From Odiellus spinosus (lineage: Eukaryota; Arthropoda; Arachnida; Opiliones; Phalangiidae), in assembly GCA_963920705.1 (NCBI GenBank), contig OY987237.1:14476601-14540600 (forward strand): a stretch of 64,000 nucleotides of DNA, written 5' to 3'. Every line of letters begins with the position of its first letter. The stretch's first letter is position 1. Positions 24,255 through 37,184 of the stretch are shown in pieces. Both the position numbers and the translations under genes were made by a program. Below the pieces are notes generated by a model. That model was not told the origin of the DNA, made no database searches, and saw only the letters and a list, made by a program, of their open reading frames with translations.

Positions 24255-24591
24255 CAGAAGCCGATGAAACCCTCCTTTGAAGTCTACTACTCTAATGTTC
24301 GATATAGCGCTCCTCTCTGTATGGGTAAAATTCCCAATTTTACGAGTTAGAAGGGTCCTACTTCATCCCCCCTGTCTACGGAAAATTGGAAATTCTCTCT
24401 CTCCACAAACGACGACGTTTTTTTTGACGAACTCCGAGGCTGCTAGAGATATTCGCTCGACGAACTCCCGCTCCGAAAATATCTACCGTTAGGAGGCGTA
24501 CGAATCGCGCTTTTTGAATCTAACCCATACAGAGAGGGGTAGACAAGACCAGGGAGTAATAGACTTCAAAGGAGGGTTTCATCGGCTTCTG
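24255..24591 (+). mobile_element. Family A MITE, copy A5 (337 bp)
   Basis: TSD ATTTTAT at 24248-24254 and 24592-24598. It is a mosaic: it has the common-group ACGAGTTAGAA in the left arm but the variant-group GCTTTTTGAA in the right arm. Confidence 0.93.
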
Positions 24592-24689
24592 ATTTTATTG
24601 ACAGCATTGGGTATAGTTTTGTCTTGGACCTGAAAATTACAGCAAAATATTTATGGGAAAACCTAGAAATTTCATGCCAAAAATCAGCG

Positions 24690-24925
24690 TAAAGATTCAA
24701 ATTAAATGGAAAGAACCTCCTACTAATCAAAAGCATCTATACCTTTGGCTACATAAAGTATCCTGGACACGTGTCGTTGTACGCACGATTGTGCGCGTGA
24801 AAATAATCAAGAACGATATTTAGCTCGATTCAAAGAGTTTGTCGCCGGGATTTTATTAAACCAAAGGTAGAACGTCTTTTGATTAGTCGGAGGTTCTCAT
24901 TTTAATTGAATATCAAAATCTCCGT
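24690..24925. mobile_element. Foldback / inverted-repeat element
   Basis: GAACCTCCTACTAATCAAAAG near 24714 pairs with CTTTTGATTAGTCGGAGGTTC near 24897, and the pairing continues inwards (CCTTTGG / CCAAAGG) and outwards (TTCAAATTAAATG / CATTTTAATTGAA). No TSD can be defined. It is probably an old MITE. Confidence 0.55.
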
Positions 24926-26771
24926 TTCCCATTTTTTTGTCAATTTAAAGACACTTAGGTTTTTCTAGGAAGCGAAATCAGTAAAATGTCACTTGATTTT
25001 TTCTACATCCTCTCTTTAAAGTACATTTAAATTAATTTAAATTTGAGCTACTGACAAACCTTTAGGAAATTTATTATAAAATAAGAAATAAAATCTTATT
25101 ATCATTATTATAATTATTTCCTTTTATCTCCGTGTCTAAAATTGAACGGATATACGATATCTCTTTCACTGCAAATAATTAGATGTAAATTGTCCATTGA
25201 TATCCTGTCCCCTTTGGGTTATCACGAATTCGTATAAATAATAATAATAATAGATAATGATCGATATTTTTTGATTCCGATAATTTCAAGTAATCTTTAA
25301 ATAGATTCACGAATTACGGACTTCCTTCCCGCGTGTATCACGCGTAAAATCCTTGAAAGAAATTATATTTGTAAAGGAATAGTAACACTAATATTTAAAA
25401 TACAGGAATACATTTTAATATAATTAATTTTATTCCAACTTTACGCTCAATCTTTTAACTTCAAACAAAATAATACAAACCTTGAAAAAGACACGAAACA
25501 AAGAAAACTTGGAATATCGTCCGAGAAAAAAATAAAAATAAATGACAGGAAAAAAACATTTCGCCAAGGAACTGAATGTCCATTGTCTTTACTTTTTTTT
25601 TTTTTTTACTTCGATCAGAAAAACGAATGGTATGAATGAGAGGGTTTTGTGAAAGACTTGTACACTATACACAGTACTAAATATAATACGGCGGATTGGT
25701 TCATAATGTTAAACTCCAAAGAGAAAAATAGTACATTAAGATTTCGAGTTGAGATGGTGTTTACAATTTATGTTTACGAGGTCCAAGATCCTTTCCATTA
25801 TTGCGTTCATTTTCGGACAGACCTTTTCTCTATAGAAGCTGTCCTAGATAGAATGGCCAGCAAATTGTTCTTTTTTCACCCATCCGAGGCCCCCTTTTGT
25901 TGGTTTTTGGAATCAAAGGGCTAGGTGCATAATTTTTACGTTATCTCAAAAAATGATGTTGATATAAATGATACTAAATTCTATTTCAACTCGTGTTGGT
26001 TCTTGAAACTAATTTTAACAGGACTAATATTATCAAGTAGTTTAAGCCCACGCTAGACGTTAGTTTAAGGTACATATCGAGCTACAAAAGTGACCCAGAA
26101 TAGTTTAGAAACCAACTAACCCTTAAAACTCGTAAGTTCTTAGCCACCCTGGCTCTAATACCCCCATTGACTGAAAGAAGATAAAGTTGATTGTTTAGTT
26201 TTAAAATTTGTTCGAGTTGAGACAGTGGATAGTGTTGATTCCGTGTTGAAGGCTTAACAGGGTGTGTGGTTTAGGGTTGAAATTAGGTCTTCTGGTTTAA
26301 CTTTCATGGTTGGTCCAGTAACGAATGGACAGTTTATAATCATTCAAGAGGGAGGGAGAACTCTCCTAAGAAAAAGAAAGAAAAAAAAAATCATTTTTGT
26401 TTTCTCTGGAGACTTCTTATATACGTATAACGTCTTTTCTGACCTAATGACCGATATAATCTCCTTAAATTCCTCTCAACCATCTTTCTGCGTGTGTTTT
26501 ATCAGTACTTGGTGATATGCTCCTACAGAAAAAAAAAGTTTATAAATTACTTTAACTTGTATGACTTGTTGACTTGGAAATCACCTAAACAATGAGCCAG
26601 TTTAAGTGTTTTAAGAGTTTCAAACGTTAGAATAATTATCAAATCGTAAACTTTATATAACATTAGATATATTAGACATGCGCTGTGAATAATCTATGGC
26701 CAAGTTTGATAACACATTAATTTTAAAAGTGTAAATTCTTCAATTCGACTATAGGACCAGAAGCCTTCTTA
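24926..26771. other. No gene seen
   Basis: The longest frame (25649-25924, 91 codons) would begin at GTG and lacks clear splice sites. A GGCGGATTGGTTCAT motif at about 25690 is related to those at 9735 and 10577. Confidence 0.45.
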
Positions 26772-26778
26772 TTTTGAG

Positions 26779-27115
26779 CAGAAGCCGATGAAACAGAGCC
26801 TTTGAAGTCTATTACTCCCGGGTCTTGTCTACCCCTCTCTGTATGGGTTATTCTCAAAAGGCGCGATTCGTACGCCTCCTAACGGTAGATGTTTTCGGAG
26901 CGGGAGCTCGTCGAGCGAATATCTCTAGCAGCCTCGGAGTTCGTCCAAAAAACGTCGTCGTTTGTGGAGAGAGAGAATTTCCAATTTTCCGTAGACAGGG
27001 GGGATGAAGTAGGACCCCTTCTAACTCGTAAAATTGGGAATTTTACCCATACAGAGAGGAGCGCTATATGGAACAATGGAGTAGTAGACTTCAAAGGAGG
27101 GTTTCATCGGCTTCT
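26779..27115 (-). mobile_element. Family A MITE, copy A6, with an altered end
   Basis: The left terminal repeat has AAACAGAGCC where other copies have AAACCCTCC, and the right end lacks the terminal G. TTTTGAG precedes the element (26772-26778) and recurs after it. The downstream junction shares a longer run, CTTCTTATTTTGAG, with the upstream flank. The element is otherwise full length. Confidence 0.88.
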
Positions 27116-27775
27116 TATTTTGAGATATAAAGTTTAATTCAGATAGTATCACATAGTGAAACTTTATTATTACGTGCTGACGTGTAGGAATATCTTAAAA
27201 ATCATTTAGATACACATGCCCTGATTTCAAGAAATCTTAAAAAGTAATTCTAACTCTTGTATGTTGCACGGATCATACCTCTCTCTTTATTGCATACTTC
27301 GTTCGCAATCTCGATTCATTTCTCTCCCTGTTTTAGGGTTAATAGAGAAGGGTACCGATAAAAAGAACAATGGAAATAAAAGCACGTGACAAACGACCTT
27401 ATATTGGGCTATCATCTATTTTTAGCGTCATTCCATTTGCCCCCTTTTACTATATGTCTGTCCATTGTTGCTTTCCTCTGTATATCCTCCTTTACTATAC
27501 CAAATAATAGTTTCACCCCTCTCTCTCTCTTAACTGTCTTCCCACGATTTTCGCTAAGCCTATTAATTACGCGTAGCTTTTCTTTCCTGGTCAAGATACG
27601 TCCAACCGTCCGTATTCCTTAAAACTAGTACAACCCTAAATACCAGAACAGATTACTTATTTCTGAGGCCTGTTCGGTTTCAAGAGTATAGCTTTGCAAA
27701 AATATTAATTTTTATTCCAGATATTAAAGGGAAAGTCTCGTATATATTGAATTTTTGTTTCTCGATCAGTGAGAC

Positions 27776-28193
27776 CAGAGGTATATAAAAAACCCCTTCG
27801 GGGGGGAAGTATGAAAGCCCCTGTACTACCAATGCTAAAAATCACGAACAACAAGAGCCCGCTGCTGACTATCTAGGCCACTAGCTCGCGCTGGACTTCT
27901 CAATGTCGCTACTCTAGTAAATGGTCTTTGTATAAACAAGACGGCTCGATTTGTGTTTAGAACTTCCCGTCTCAGGAGTCAGGCTGTCTGTTAAAATGGA
28001 GTCGAAGGTTGACTTCGGCTCGCGAGTTCCGGAAGTGCGCGTAGGGAAAATTTAGCGAGGTTCAAAATGGTGTAACTATTTTTTGGGAGTAAAGCGGTGT
28101 GTCGATCCGCCGCGATTTACGCCGGGCACTCGTTGTTCGTCGATTTTGCCTACCTTTCATACTTCCCCCGAAGGGGGTTATTATATACCTCTG
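27776..28193 (+). mobile_element. Family B MITE, copy B3 (418 bp)
   Basis: TSD GTGAGAC at 27769-27775 and 28194-28200. Full length, with small indels in the CCCCTTCGGGG hairpins of both ends. Confidence 0.94.
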
Positions 28194-28200
28194 GTGAGAC

Positions 28201-29438
28201 ACGTGTATTAATTAAATCACCTAAACCTATCCAGTCTTAATCGCGTGTGGTTGTTCTAAAGAATATTTGAGAAGATTTAAAAAAAAAAAAAAAAAAAAAT
28301 ACCTTAAGCTTCCACAACATTCGGTTCAACTCTGTGGATAGACAATTTATATCTATATAATAAGCCGCGTGTGATAGCTCCAATGATTGATGCTCTATTT
28401 TTGGTGGCCGACACACCCGATCCAACTATAGTGAAGGAGAGCGTTGTGTTCTGAAGAGTATTAGTTTTTGGGGACTATGGGGGGCCATTTTTCCTTCAGA
28501 AAACAATTTATAAAACTTAGCAGCGTTATACCCAGGGACTTCGGCTATTAGCACCAATTCACTTCGATCAAAAAAAAAATTAATGACTCTCCTGGAATTT
28601 GATGAAGGGTCTATAACTTCGAAGTAAGAATTTGTACTCGATTGAACAATCTTAATAGATGACGAAAAGTTTTAACTTTTATTTCTACAGGATCAATATT
28701 TAGTTAATAGCTTTTGTTAGGGAAGCTATTTGTGGCCCGATTTAGGCGTAATTCCGAAAACAACTTTCAAATGTTTTTGGTAAAATGAAACGTATTTCAA
28801 TGGATAGGTTTGACATCCAACGACAGCACGTTGGCTACAGTTTCTAGGGGAAGTATAGACAAAAATTTAACTGTGAGAAATAGCTTCTGTCTGATCAGTG
28901 CCGCGGATGTTACAAAGTTATTAGATAGGAAAACAAAAATTATTAAAAATATGGGGCAAAAATGTTTTTACCAAAATCAACCTAAAATAAAATCTTAACT
29001 CCGATGTCTTAGACTTCATTCCCCCTATTTAAACTATTCAACGAGTTTCAAATGTAAGACAGAACCATTAAAATCGTTCCGTAACAGTTTATTACTCGAG
29101 CTTGCAATATTTTTCGCGTAAAACCAGGTGAATCGTAACCTTGAATTAAATTTTTCCTAATACTTAATCTCAACACGTTCTTATATCTTTACAATACCAC
29201 TATACCTCTTTTAACTCTTTAAGATTATGTAAAAATTCCCTTCTAAATCCATTTCTACGTTTTTGAGTTACGCAATTTGGAAAAACCCAAGGTCGGTTTG
29301 ATGATATTCAAATACCGGCTTGATTCGCCCAATTCCATTAAATATTATTCATTGACTGTTTTTATCCTCGTTGAGGTTAGCCAATAAATGATAATTAATA
29401 CGCCAGTATATTTTATTGCCATCGACAGAACGATTAGC
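28201..29438. other. No gene seen
   Basis: AT-rich, with a poly(A) run near 28279-28299. No repeat family was recognised. Confidence 0.5.
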
Positions 29439-29445
29439 GTAAGAT

Positions 29446-29770
29446 CAGAAGCCGATGAAACCCTCCTTTGAAGTCTATCACTCCCGGGTCTTGTCTACCC
29501 CTCTCTGTATGGGTTATTCTCAAAAGGCGCGATTCGTACGCCTCCTAACGGTAGATGTTTTCGGAGCGGGAATATCTCTAGCAGCCTTGGAGTTCGTCCA
29601 AAAAACGACGTCGTTTGTGGAGAGAGAGAATTTCAAATTTTCCGTAGACAGGGGGGGATGAAGTAGGACCCCTTCTAACTCGTAAAATTGTGAATTTTAC
29701 CCATACAGAGAGGAGCGCTATATGGAACATTGGAGTAGTAGACTTCAAAGGAGGGTTTCATCGGCTTCTG
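29446..29770 (-). mobile_element. Family A MITE, copy A7 (325 bp)
   Basis: TSD GTAAGAT on the left (29439-29445) and GTTAGAT on the right (29771-29777), one mismatch. About 13 bp of the centre are missing, at almost the same place as in A1 but with different breakpoints, next to an 11-bp direct repeat (CGACGAACTCC) that occurs twice in full-length copies. Confidence 0.92.
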
Positions 29771-30424
29771 GTTAGATCAATTTTTTTTTTTCTATAATTA
29801 CCCCAAAATATTTCGCTAAATCTTTACATTTTATGTGATCTAAGATAAGGCTTAACATCAGAATTATTCGTACCTAAACAATTTTATTACCGCTTCTATC
29901 AAAATCAAATTAAACTGAATTTCACGAGCAAAAAAATAAGTGAGTCATAGATACTTTGAAGAAAGCTTTTTGCGTAATTAGTTCTAGGTTAAAAATGTAT
30001 TTCTTCCTGACGTCTATGTGTCTCAATGCGCGGCGCCAATTCTGGGTTTCGCGAATATTTTTACTCTCGTATATCCCTTTCGAACAAAAGTCTTCTCGGT
30101 TGTTATCATCAATTCTGATGGGAGATGGCCTGAATTGGAAGGAAAAAGCGAACGGGAATTAGGCTTATTACCGTGCGAATCTTTTGAGGAAAACGAAACA
30201 AATACTTGAAAAGACTCCCTCCTATTAACAAGGGCGCACCCTTTTAGTTCCAAAATTACGAAAAAAAAAAAATCTTAAAGGGGTAGTGAATTATTTTCGT
30301 ACTAGCTATTACCCTTTTTAAAATTAAAACATTCCCCGCAAAATTCTACGTCATCCATAGAAACTGGAATTGTGACTTATCTACTTGTAAGAGCCTAATA
30401 ACCAAAACTGATATTATATATCAC

Positions 30425-30842
30425 CAGAGGTATATAATAAACCCCTTTGGGGGGAAGTATGAAAGCCCCTATACTACCAATGCTAAAAATCACGAACAAC
30501 GAGAGCCCGCTGCTGACTATCTAGGCCACTAGCTCGCGCTGGACTTCTCAACGTCGCTACTGTAGTAAATGGTCTTTGTATAAACAAGACGGCTCGATTT
30601 GTGTTTAGAACTTCCTGTCTCGGGAGTCAGGCTGTCTGTTAAAATGGAGTCGAAGGTTGACTTCAGCTCGCGAGTTCCGGAAGTGCGCGTAGGGAAAGTT
30701 TAATGAGGTTCAAAATGGTGTAACTATTTTTTGGGAGTAAAGCGGTGTGTCGATCCGTCGCGATTTACGCCGGGCACTCGTTGTTCGTCGATTTTGCCTA
30801 CCTTTCATACTTCCCCCCGAAGGGGGTTATTATATACCTCTG
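30425..30842 (+). mobile_element. Family B MITE, copy B4 (418 bp)
   Basis: TSD ATATCAC at 30418-30424 and 30843-30849. Full length. The left hairpin is weakened (CCCCTTTGGGGGG). Confidence 0.94.
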
Positions 30843-30849
30843 ATATCAC

Positions 30850-31555
30850 TTAATCATTTTATTATTTAGCCATATAAGATTTTGAAAATAATTTACATTT
30901 TTGTTACAGTAAAGTAATATCATCTAATTAATTTATCATCCCTTTGAAACGCGCTAGTTTCACTAAATAGTCCTAAAAACAATTTTTTATCGGCTTCTTT
31001 GTTAAATTAATCTTAATATAAGTTGGAACATTAATTGTATTACAAACTTGAACTAGTTTTAAAACTTAACTTCTACTCCCCCACCCCCGAAAAAAATTTA
31101 AAACCTGTAATGTTAGTAAACTCTCGAGTTGGGTACCTGTATTCGTAAGAGGTAAATAACTGCGAGGTGTGCTTTAGTGAACCACGCAACCGAGACCAAA
31201 CCAGGAAACTTGGTTCGTCACTTTTTCTAGAAACTCGCTCGCTCGCTTTTTTTTTTATTTCTGAATATTTTAATTTTTTTGTATGACCAGTCAAGCCTGT
31301 TTTTGGAATACGGAAAAAAAATGAAGTCTTTTGTTGGGGAGTCTTTACCAGACTGGTTACTTTGCCGGTATTCTTGTAAACACTGTCTGTGACATCCGAA
31401 AAAAATGCATTTTTGTAATCCTTTTCTAGACAAAATGAGCATTTTTATTGGGGGAAAATATTGCCTGTTATACCGTTTCAGGGTTAATAATTTCATTTTT
31501 ACACAAATATATTTCACCTTGAAATTAAATTAATTTCAAATCTAATTTTAATACT
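30850..31555. other. No gene seen
   Basis: A 96-codon minus-strand frame (31227-31517) has no supported splice sites and a low-complexity Lys/Phe-rich translation. Confidence 0.5.
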
Positions 31556-31800
31556 AAAGCCTTTGATTTTAAATTGATTTAAAAAATTAAATTTAAGGAA
31601 AAAGTCTTTAAAAATATTAAAATTAAATTTTAGAGGAATGTCTTAGATTTAAATTAACTTGAAATCCTTTGATTTAAATCAATTTTAAATTAAATTTAAG
31701 TGAAATGTCTTGGAATTCGATTTAAAATCAAATTTAAGTAAAATATCTTTGATTTAACCTGATTAAAATCAATTTTAATATAAAATTGAAATTTGTATCC
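31556..31800. repeat. Degenerate AT-rich repeat of GATTTAAA / AAATTTAAG blocks
   Basis: Four loosely repeated segments of about 50-65 bp, each with TTGATTTAAA, AAATTAAATTT and then a short GTCTT or ATCTT block. It is a decayed tandem repeat. Confidence 0.6.
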
Positions 31801-32252
31801 TCCCAAATATTTTTATTCAAACATAATTTCATCGTTTGAAAAACTTTCAAACCTCTAATATAATATAAAGATTCCTTAGAAAGCTTTCGCGTGCTTTTGC
31901 TTAAGATTAATAAAAATTCAAACCCCTATTCGCGTGACAAAAGGGGTTCTCTTCTCAATGCGGCTGATCTCTTAAAATTCCTCGCCTTAAAGATTTTAAA
32001 GATTCCTCTGGCGATATATTTGAAATAAAAATAAAAAATAAAATTCTCCGCTCTCGAACTACTTATACGTACAAACTTCAGAAATATTCGGGAATTCAAT
32101 AATGACTTTGGAAAAGTTTGAAACCAGCGCCTTGTAGAGTTTACTTAAACCTAGTAGAGGAGGAAATTACTTTTAGAAACTGTATGTATCAAAGGAAGAA
32201 CCCAAACGTCCCATTGGAATTTGCAAAAGATATGTTAAAAAAACATAGTTCA

Positions 32253-32667
32253 TTAAATGGAGAATGCGACCTAATAACAAGCCTTTTTTTTTTATGGATT
32301 CATTATCGTTTAAATAGGCCTAATCCACCAATAAAAAGTTTACAAAACAAATATTAAACTAGAAATAAATTTAAAACTTGCACGGAAAATAGTCTTCGAG
32401 GGATTCATGGAGATCAGCTGAATTGCCTCCGTGTAAGGTCTAGCGACCAATGAGACTTACAATCGCGTTCGATTGGTCAATAGGCCTTACACACTCGAGG
32501 AAATCAGGATCTCCATGAATCCCGCTAAGCCTATTTTCAGGGTAAGTTTTAAATTTATTTCTAGTTTTATATTTGTTTTGTAAACTTTTAATTGGTGGAT
32601 TAGGGTTATTTAAACGATAAGGAGTCGATAAAAAATCACTTGGTATTAGGTTGCATTCTCCCTTTAA
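32253..32667. mobile_element. Family D (TTAA foldback) copy D2, full length (415 bp)
   Basis: Ends TTAAATGGAGAATGCGACC and GGTTGCATTCTCCCTTTAA are inverted matches bounded by TTAA. The two arms are complementary through most of their length, with GCTAAGCCTATT near the right centre. This is the best reference copy of the family. A short open frame crossing its left end is not a gene. Confidence 0.85.
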
Positions 32668-33265
32668 AATAAGCCTTAGAAACGATTAGTTTGAAGTGTT
32701 ATCTATAATTTAGGCCGGTTAAATTTAAATGGTATTTAAACCTATCAAGCCTTCCAAATTTAAAATATTTTTTGATCGAACGAAAAATTATTAAAATTTA
32801 TTGGTAAATTTTATGGTACGTTTGGGTTCATCTTTCTATGGCTTAATATTATATCTCAAAATTCTCGAATATATTTCGAGATTAAATTGTGACTCGTGTA
32901 GGAACACATTTCGTCATGATTGCGAATCCATAGCGGAGAATATCTTGAGTGGTAAATTAGTAGCGTAATGTAAAGGGTACTAAATAAAATTTTTATAAGG
33001 TTTTAAGTATAGAAGTAGTGTAAATTCGCGTTGGAAAAGAGGGGTTTTAGACGGAATTTTATGTACCTTTTAAGGTTGTAACTACGTAGAGGCAAACAGC
33101 CTTTAACCGTATTAACGACGTCTGAACCAAAATGCACTTTTCGTGTTAAAGCGACCAAACCTTTTTACACTTAACTTTCACCATAGAATCACCTATCTAA
33201 CCTTTCTAAAGCTTTTATCGGACGAAGAGATACTTAAATACTTTTACTATTTTTATATCGCGTCC

Positions 33266-33300
33266 ATTTTTAAAGTGAGGCTGTCACTGATTTTTTACAA
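33266..33300 (+). repeat. Family F left-end fragment
   Basis: TTTTTAAAGTGAGGCTGTCA followed by CTGATTTTTTAC matches the left end of the copy at 10035. Related left ends occur at about 44437 (AAAGTGTAGCTGTCACGG) and about 49358 (TTGAGGCTATCACC). Confidence 0.45.
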
Positions 33301-33362
33301 ACTGCAAATATAATTTGAAAGATCATATAAAAAATTAACAGTACAGTAAAAATTAATATTAT

Positions 33363-33781
33363 CAGAGGTATATAATAACCTCCTTCGGGGGGAAGTATGA
33401 AAGGTAGGCAAAATCGACGAACAACGAGTGCCCGGCGTAAATCGCGGCGGATCGACACACCGCTTTACTCCCAAAAAATAGTTACACCATTTTGAACCTC
33501 GCTAAATTTTCCCTACGCGCACTTCCGGAACTCACGAGCCGAAGTCAACCTTCGACTCCATTTTAACAGACAGCCTGACTCCCGAGACAGGAAGTTCTAA
33601 ACACTAATCGAGCCGTCTTGTTTATACAAAGACCATTTACTAGAGTAGCGACATTGAGAAGTCCAGCGCGAGCTAGTGGCCTAGATAGTCAGCAGCGGGC
33701 TCTTGTTGTTCGTGATTTTTAGCATTGGTAGTATAGGGGCTTTCATACTTCCCCCCCGAAGGGGTTTATTATATACCTCTG
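33363..33781 (-). mobile_element. Family B MITE, copy B5 (419 bp)
   Basis: TSD ATATTAT at 33356-33362 and 33782-33788. Same orientation as B2, full length. Confidence 0.94.
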
Positions 33782-33788
33782 ATATTAT

Positions 33789-34849
33789 ATAATCATCATC
33801 TTCGAATTTTTGGAAAACTAGAATTTCCAGGAAGAGGTGCCCTCTATTACTTCATGTAGCCAAGCTTTACTTTTCACCTTATAGGCTCTCTCTTTATGAT
33901 ATTAAAGCTAGAGTACGAACTTTAGCTCTTGAGTCATTCTCGATAAGTCACTCCAAAGACATTCTACTGCTTATGGCTTAGATGTATAATCACGGCATTG
34001 GAATTTAAAATCTTGCGCGGCAAGTTTGGCGCGAATTTAATCTCCTTCCCGAGAGTATATCCTACGTGATTATAATATTACTGACTTAAAGTGTGGGTGA
34101 AAAAGATACTTAACTTTCAAACCTGATTCATTTCGACATCATTTTCACTTTGAACCAACAACAAACATTCATAGTGAGGCCTTAGTTGAGTTAGAATTTA
34201 AAATAAAATTGCCATTTTGGTTGGTCCCAGGTTCTTATATAGGGTATGAAGATCCGAGTGATCGATTTACAAATGATCGACTAGGAGTTTTGTCCAATTG
34301 ATCGATTTTCCAATATGCGGGACGAAACGGTGATAGGCTTAATTAAAGATCAGATGTTCGGGTAATTTAATTCCTTTTCATTCGCACTTTAAGTGAAAGT
34401 TTGGAACTGTATCTTCAGTATACAATATTTAATATCTTCAGTATTATTTAATAGATGGATGATAGTTAGTGGAATTAACATATTTGCGGTGTTCCGAATA
34501 CAGGCTTAAGAACTTGTGAAACTTAAAAATCTAATAATCTATGTAAAACCTATTTTGAACCTGACGTTGCGGCCGAAAATCTCTTAAATATTATTGGTTT
34601 CATCTGAGAGATGGCGTTTGATTTACCGTGGAGGTTAAATTTAATTTTTGGCGCCTTTATTATGTCGTCTGCATTGTATCTGAACCATACTATAACAGCG
34701 ACTCGACCGAATCGCTCAATATTTTCATGATTGTATTCTATAATCGCTTTAAGGCTTACTGTGTGTAGATTAAATAGCTAATCCTAATACCCTTTAAATA
34801 AAACAAATAACCCTATCCCGACAAGTTTTTGTTATAGTAAAACGGCAAT
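33789..34849. other. No gene seen
   Basis: Unique-looking DNA. It contains three loosely similar GATCGATTT/GATCGACT blocks at about 34259-34310 and no exon evidence. Confidence 0.5.
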
Positions 34850-34856
34850 ATATTTC

Positions 34857-35194
34857 CAGAAGCCGATGAAACCCTCCTTTGAAGTCTACTACTCCAATGT
34901 TCCATATAGCGCTCATCTCTGTATGGGTAAAATTCCCAATTTTACGAGATCGGAGGGGTCCTACTTCATCCCCCCTGTCTACGGAAAATTGGAAATTCTC
35001 TCTCTCCACAAACGACGACGTTTTTTTGACGAACTCCGAGGCTGCTAGAGATATTAGCTCGACGAACTCCCGCTCCGAAAATATTTACCGTTAGGAGGCG
35101 TACGAATCGCGCTTTTTGAAACTAACCCATACAGAGAGGGGTAGACAAGACCCGGGAGTAATAGACTTCAAAGGGAGGGTTTCATCGGCTTCTG
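34857..35194 (+). mobile_element. Family A MITE, copy A8 (338 bp)
   Basis: TSD ATATTTC at 34850-34856 and 35195-35201. Variant group (ACGAGATCGG). One extra G in the right terminal repeat. Confidence 0.93.
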
Positions 35195-35201
35195 ATATTT
35201 C

Positions 35202-37184
35202 TTATATCATCCCCACTTTCTCAGTTTTCTGCGAAGACGCAATTTCACACAACAACAAAGAAATCTACCACCCTTTTCTGAAGGCATTTTTGGGGGCTAA
35301 ACCAAGGGCATAATACTAAGTTTTCATCTGGTGCATGCACATGGCGCGTTAAGAATTCGTCTAGCGTATTAAAGCTCTTTCTTTTACTTTGTTTTCTCTA
35401 ACTGTCGAAGTCTCCATCTGATATTTAGTATACTTCATCTTTGTTCGTCCCAACGTACAAAGGCAGGCTTCCCGAAGGTTTTACCTTTTTGTTTACCTAG
35501 GTATAAAGGTACCCTAACTTTATACACATTGCCTAAGCAAGTTGAAAATTTCTATCGAGAGAAAAGTTGCATCAGCTGCGAACGATCAGCCCCAAATGTC
35601 TTCCTATCATCTCCCATGCCAGCAAAAATGAATTTTTCAAGTTCAGACGCTACTGGATATTACGTTATTTTAACGCAATCGGTATTGTTTATATACAGTT
35701 TGAATTGTAGTATAATCTAACTATGGAAAAATACTGTAACACCCGCGCAATATATTTCATGATAAATTGGCAATGAAACTGAAGGCATAGACTGTATATT
35801 TCGAATGTGATAGATTATTGCTTAAACTTAGATGTTACTGATAGTCTAATCTAACGTTTGAAAAGATTATAGTATTGGCGTAAAAATCTTACCAAGTTAT
35901 TTCAACGAAAGTTTGCACTAGTTACGAAGGATAGTATCATGCATTTTTAATGCAATTTCTCTTGGTTTGTATGCCTAGGAGTTTCACTATGAATTGCTGT
36001 TGAAAAATGCATAACACATCGACACTTCTATCTTCAATGCAGTAAAATTTCCCCGTAACATAACTTCTTCCCTGCATTGTCGATGTGATTTTGATGTTGC
36101 TTTTTGCCTTAGATATCCTTTGCCTTTTTTATTCAATCTATCTTGACAGCGTGGCGGTAGGCAGTCCTGCTTTTTAACGTACTACCAAGATTAAATGATA
36201 CTACAAAGCATTTTTGATATGGTTTTCAAGTTAAGTCTCATTATCAATGGATAGGCGTTCATCCCAAACTAAATGAGCATTGAGAAGATAGGGAAAGATG
36301 GCCAGGGCTTAGCATCGTGTGCAATACGTAGAAATTTGCTATATTTATATATCTGGGAAAAGTTTTAGGCCTCTCCAGGGGATAAAGTAGATACTGTTGT
36401 ATTGCTACGCATCTAAAATGACCAGAAAGTTACTTTTTTCTCCTTCACGATTTGTTTGAGGGCAACTTTTAACTTGAATTTTTTTTCCAAAATAAGTTTA
36501 GAGCGTGTGCGATCTTAGCCTCGCATCTATCTGTATGATTTTGATTCTCAGAGAAAGAAGGGAACCTGTAGGTTTGTACCCGGTAGAAACTTAAAGCTGA
36601 TTTCGTTTATGTTGACTATGCATAAATCGTTTGCAGTTTACTGTTGATTTGTTTCACGCTTCACAGATATCTGAATATTTTTGGATTGTTCCAATACATT
36701 TATACGCCATATCGAAAAGCATTCTTTCAAAAACGTTTATCTCTGTGTTAAATAATATTGTGTATTATTCAGCCTCAGCTTTACGCGCGCTCTTTATCTT
36801 TCAAGAATCGTTGAATAGAGATTAGGGAACACGCATCTTTCGGAGATGAGAATTACGATATAGATTTTGTATGTACGTTTACAATTTATTACAGAAAACC
36901 AATATAGGAATTGAATTTTAAAGGGGAGATGAAATAAGTCTCTTATTAAGCCTAAATTATTAAGAATGAATGTTGTTATAAATCAAGTTAATTGATTAAA
37001 AACTTAAATAACACTAAGTTAGTACGATTTTTAATCAGCTAAATACTTAGTTTTTATTTGGGTTGTTCAAACGTTAGTGCACCTTTATATATCAGAGAAA
37101 AAAACCTGGAAAAATCAGTAAATTAGTTAAAATATTCTTTGAACTGTAAAAAACTATTTCAGATGACATAAGTGTTCGTATATG
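35202..37184. other. No confirmed gene; weak exon-like frame at about 35530-35680
   Basis: The frame includes the translation ENFYREKSCISCERSAPN and follows CCTAAG as a possible acceptor. The only donors available are poor (TCG|GTATTG), so I do not call an exon. The rest is AT-rich without recognised repeats. Confidence 0.35.

Noticed and set aside
35529-35720. Exon-like frame with a plausible Cys/Ser-rich translation
   Set aside because: The upstream AG is weakly placed, the donors available are poor, and the length is within chance expectation.
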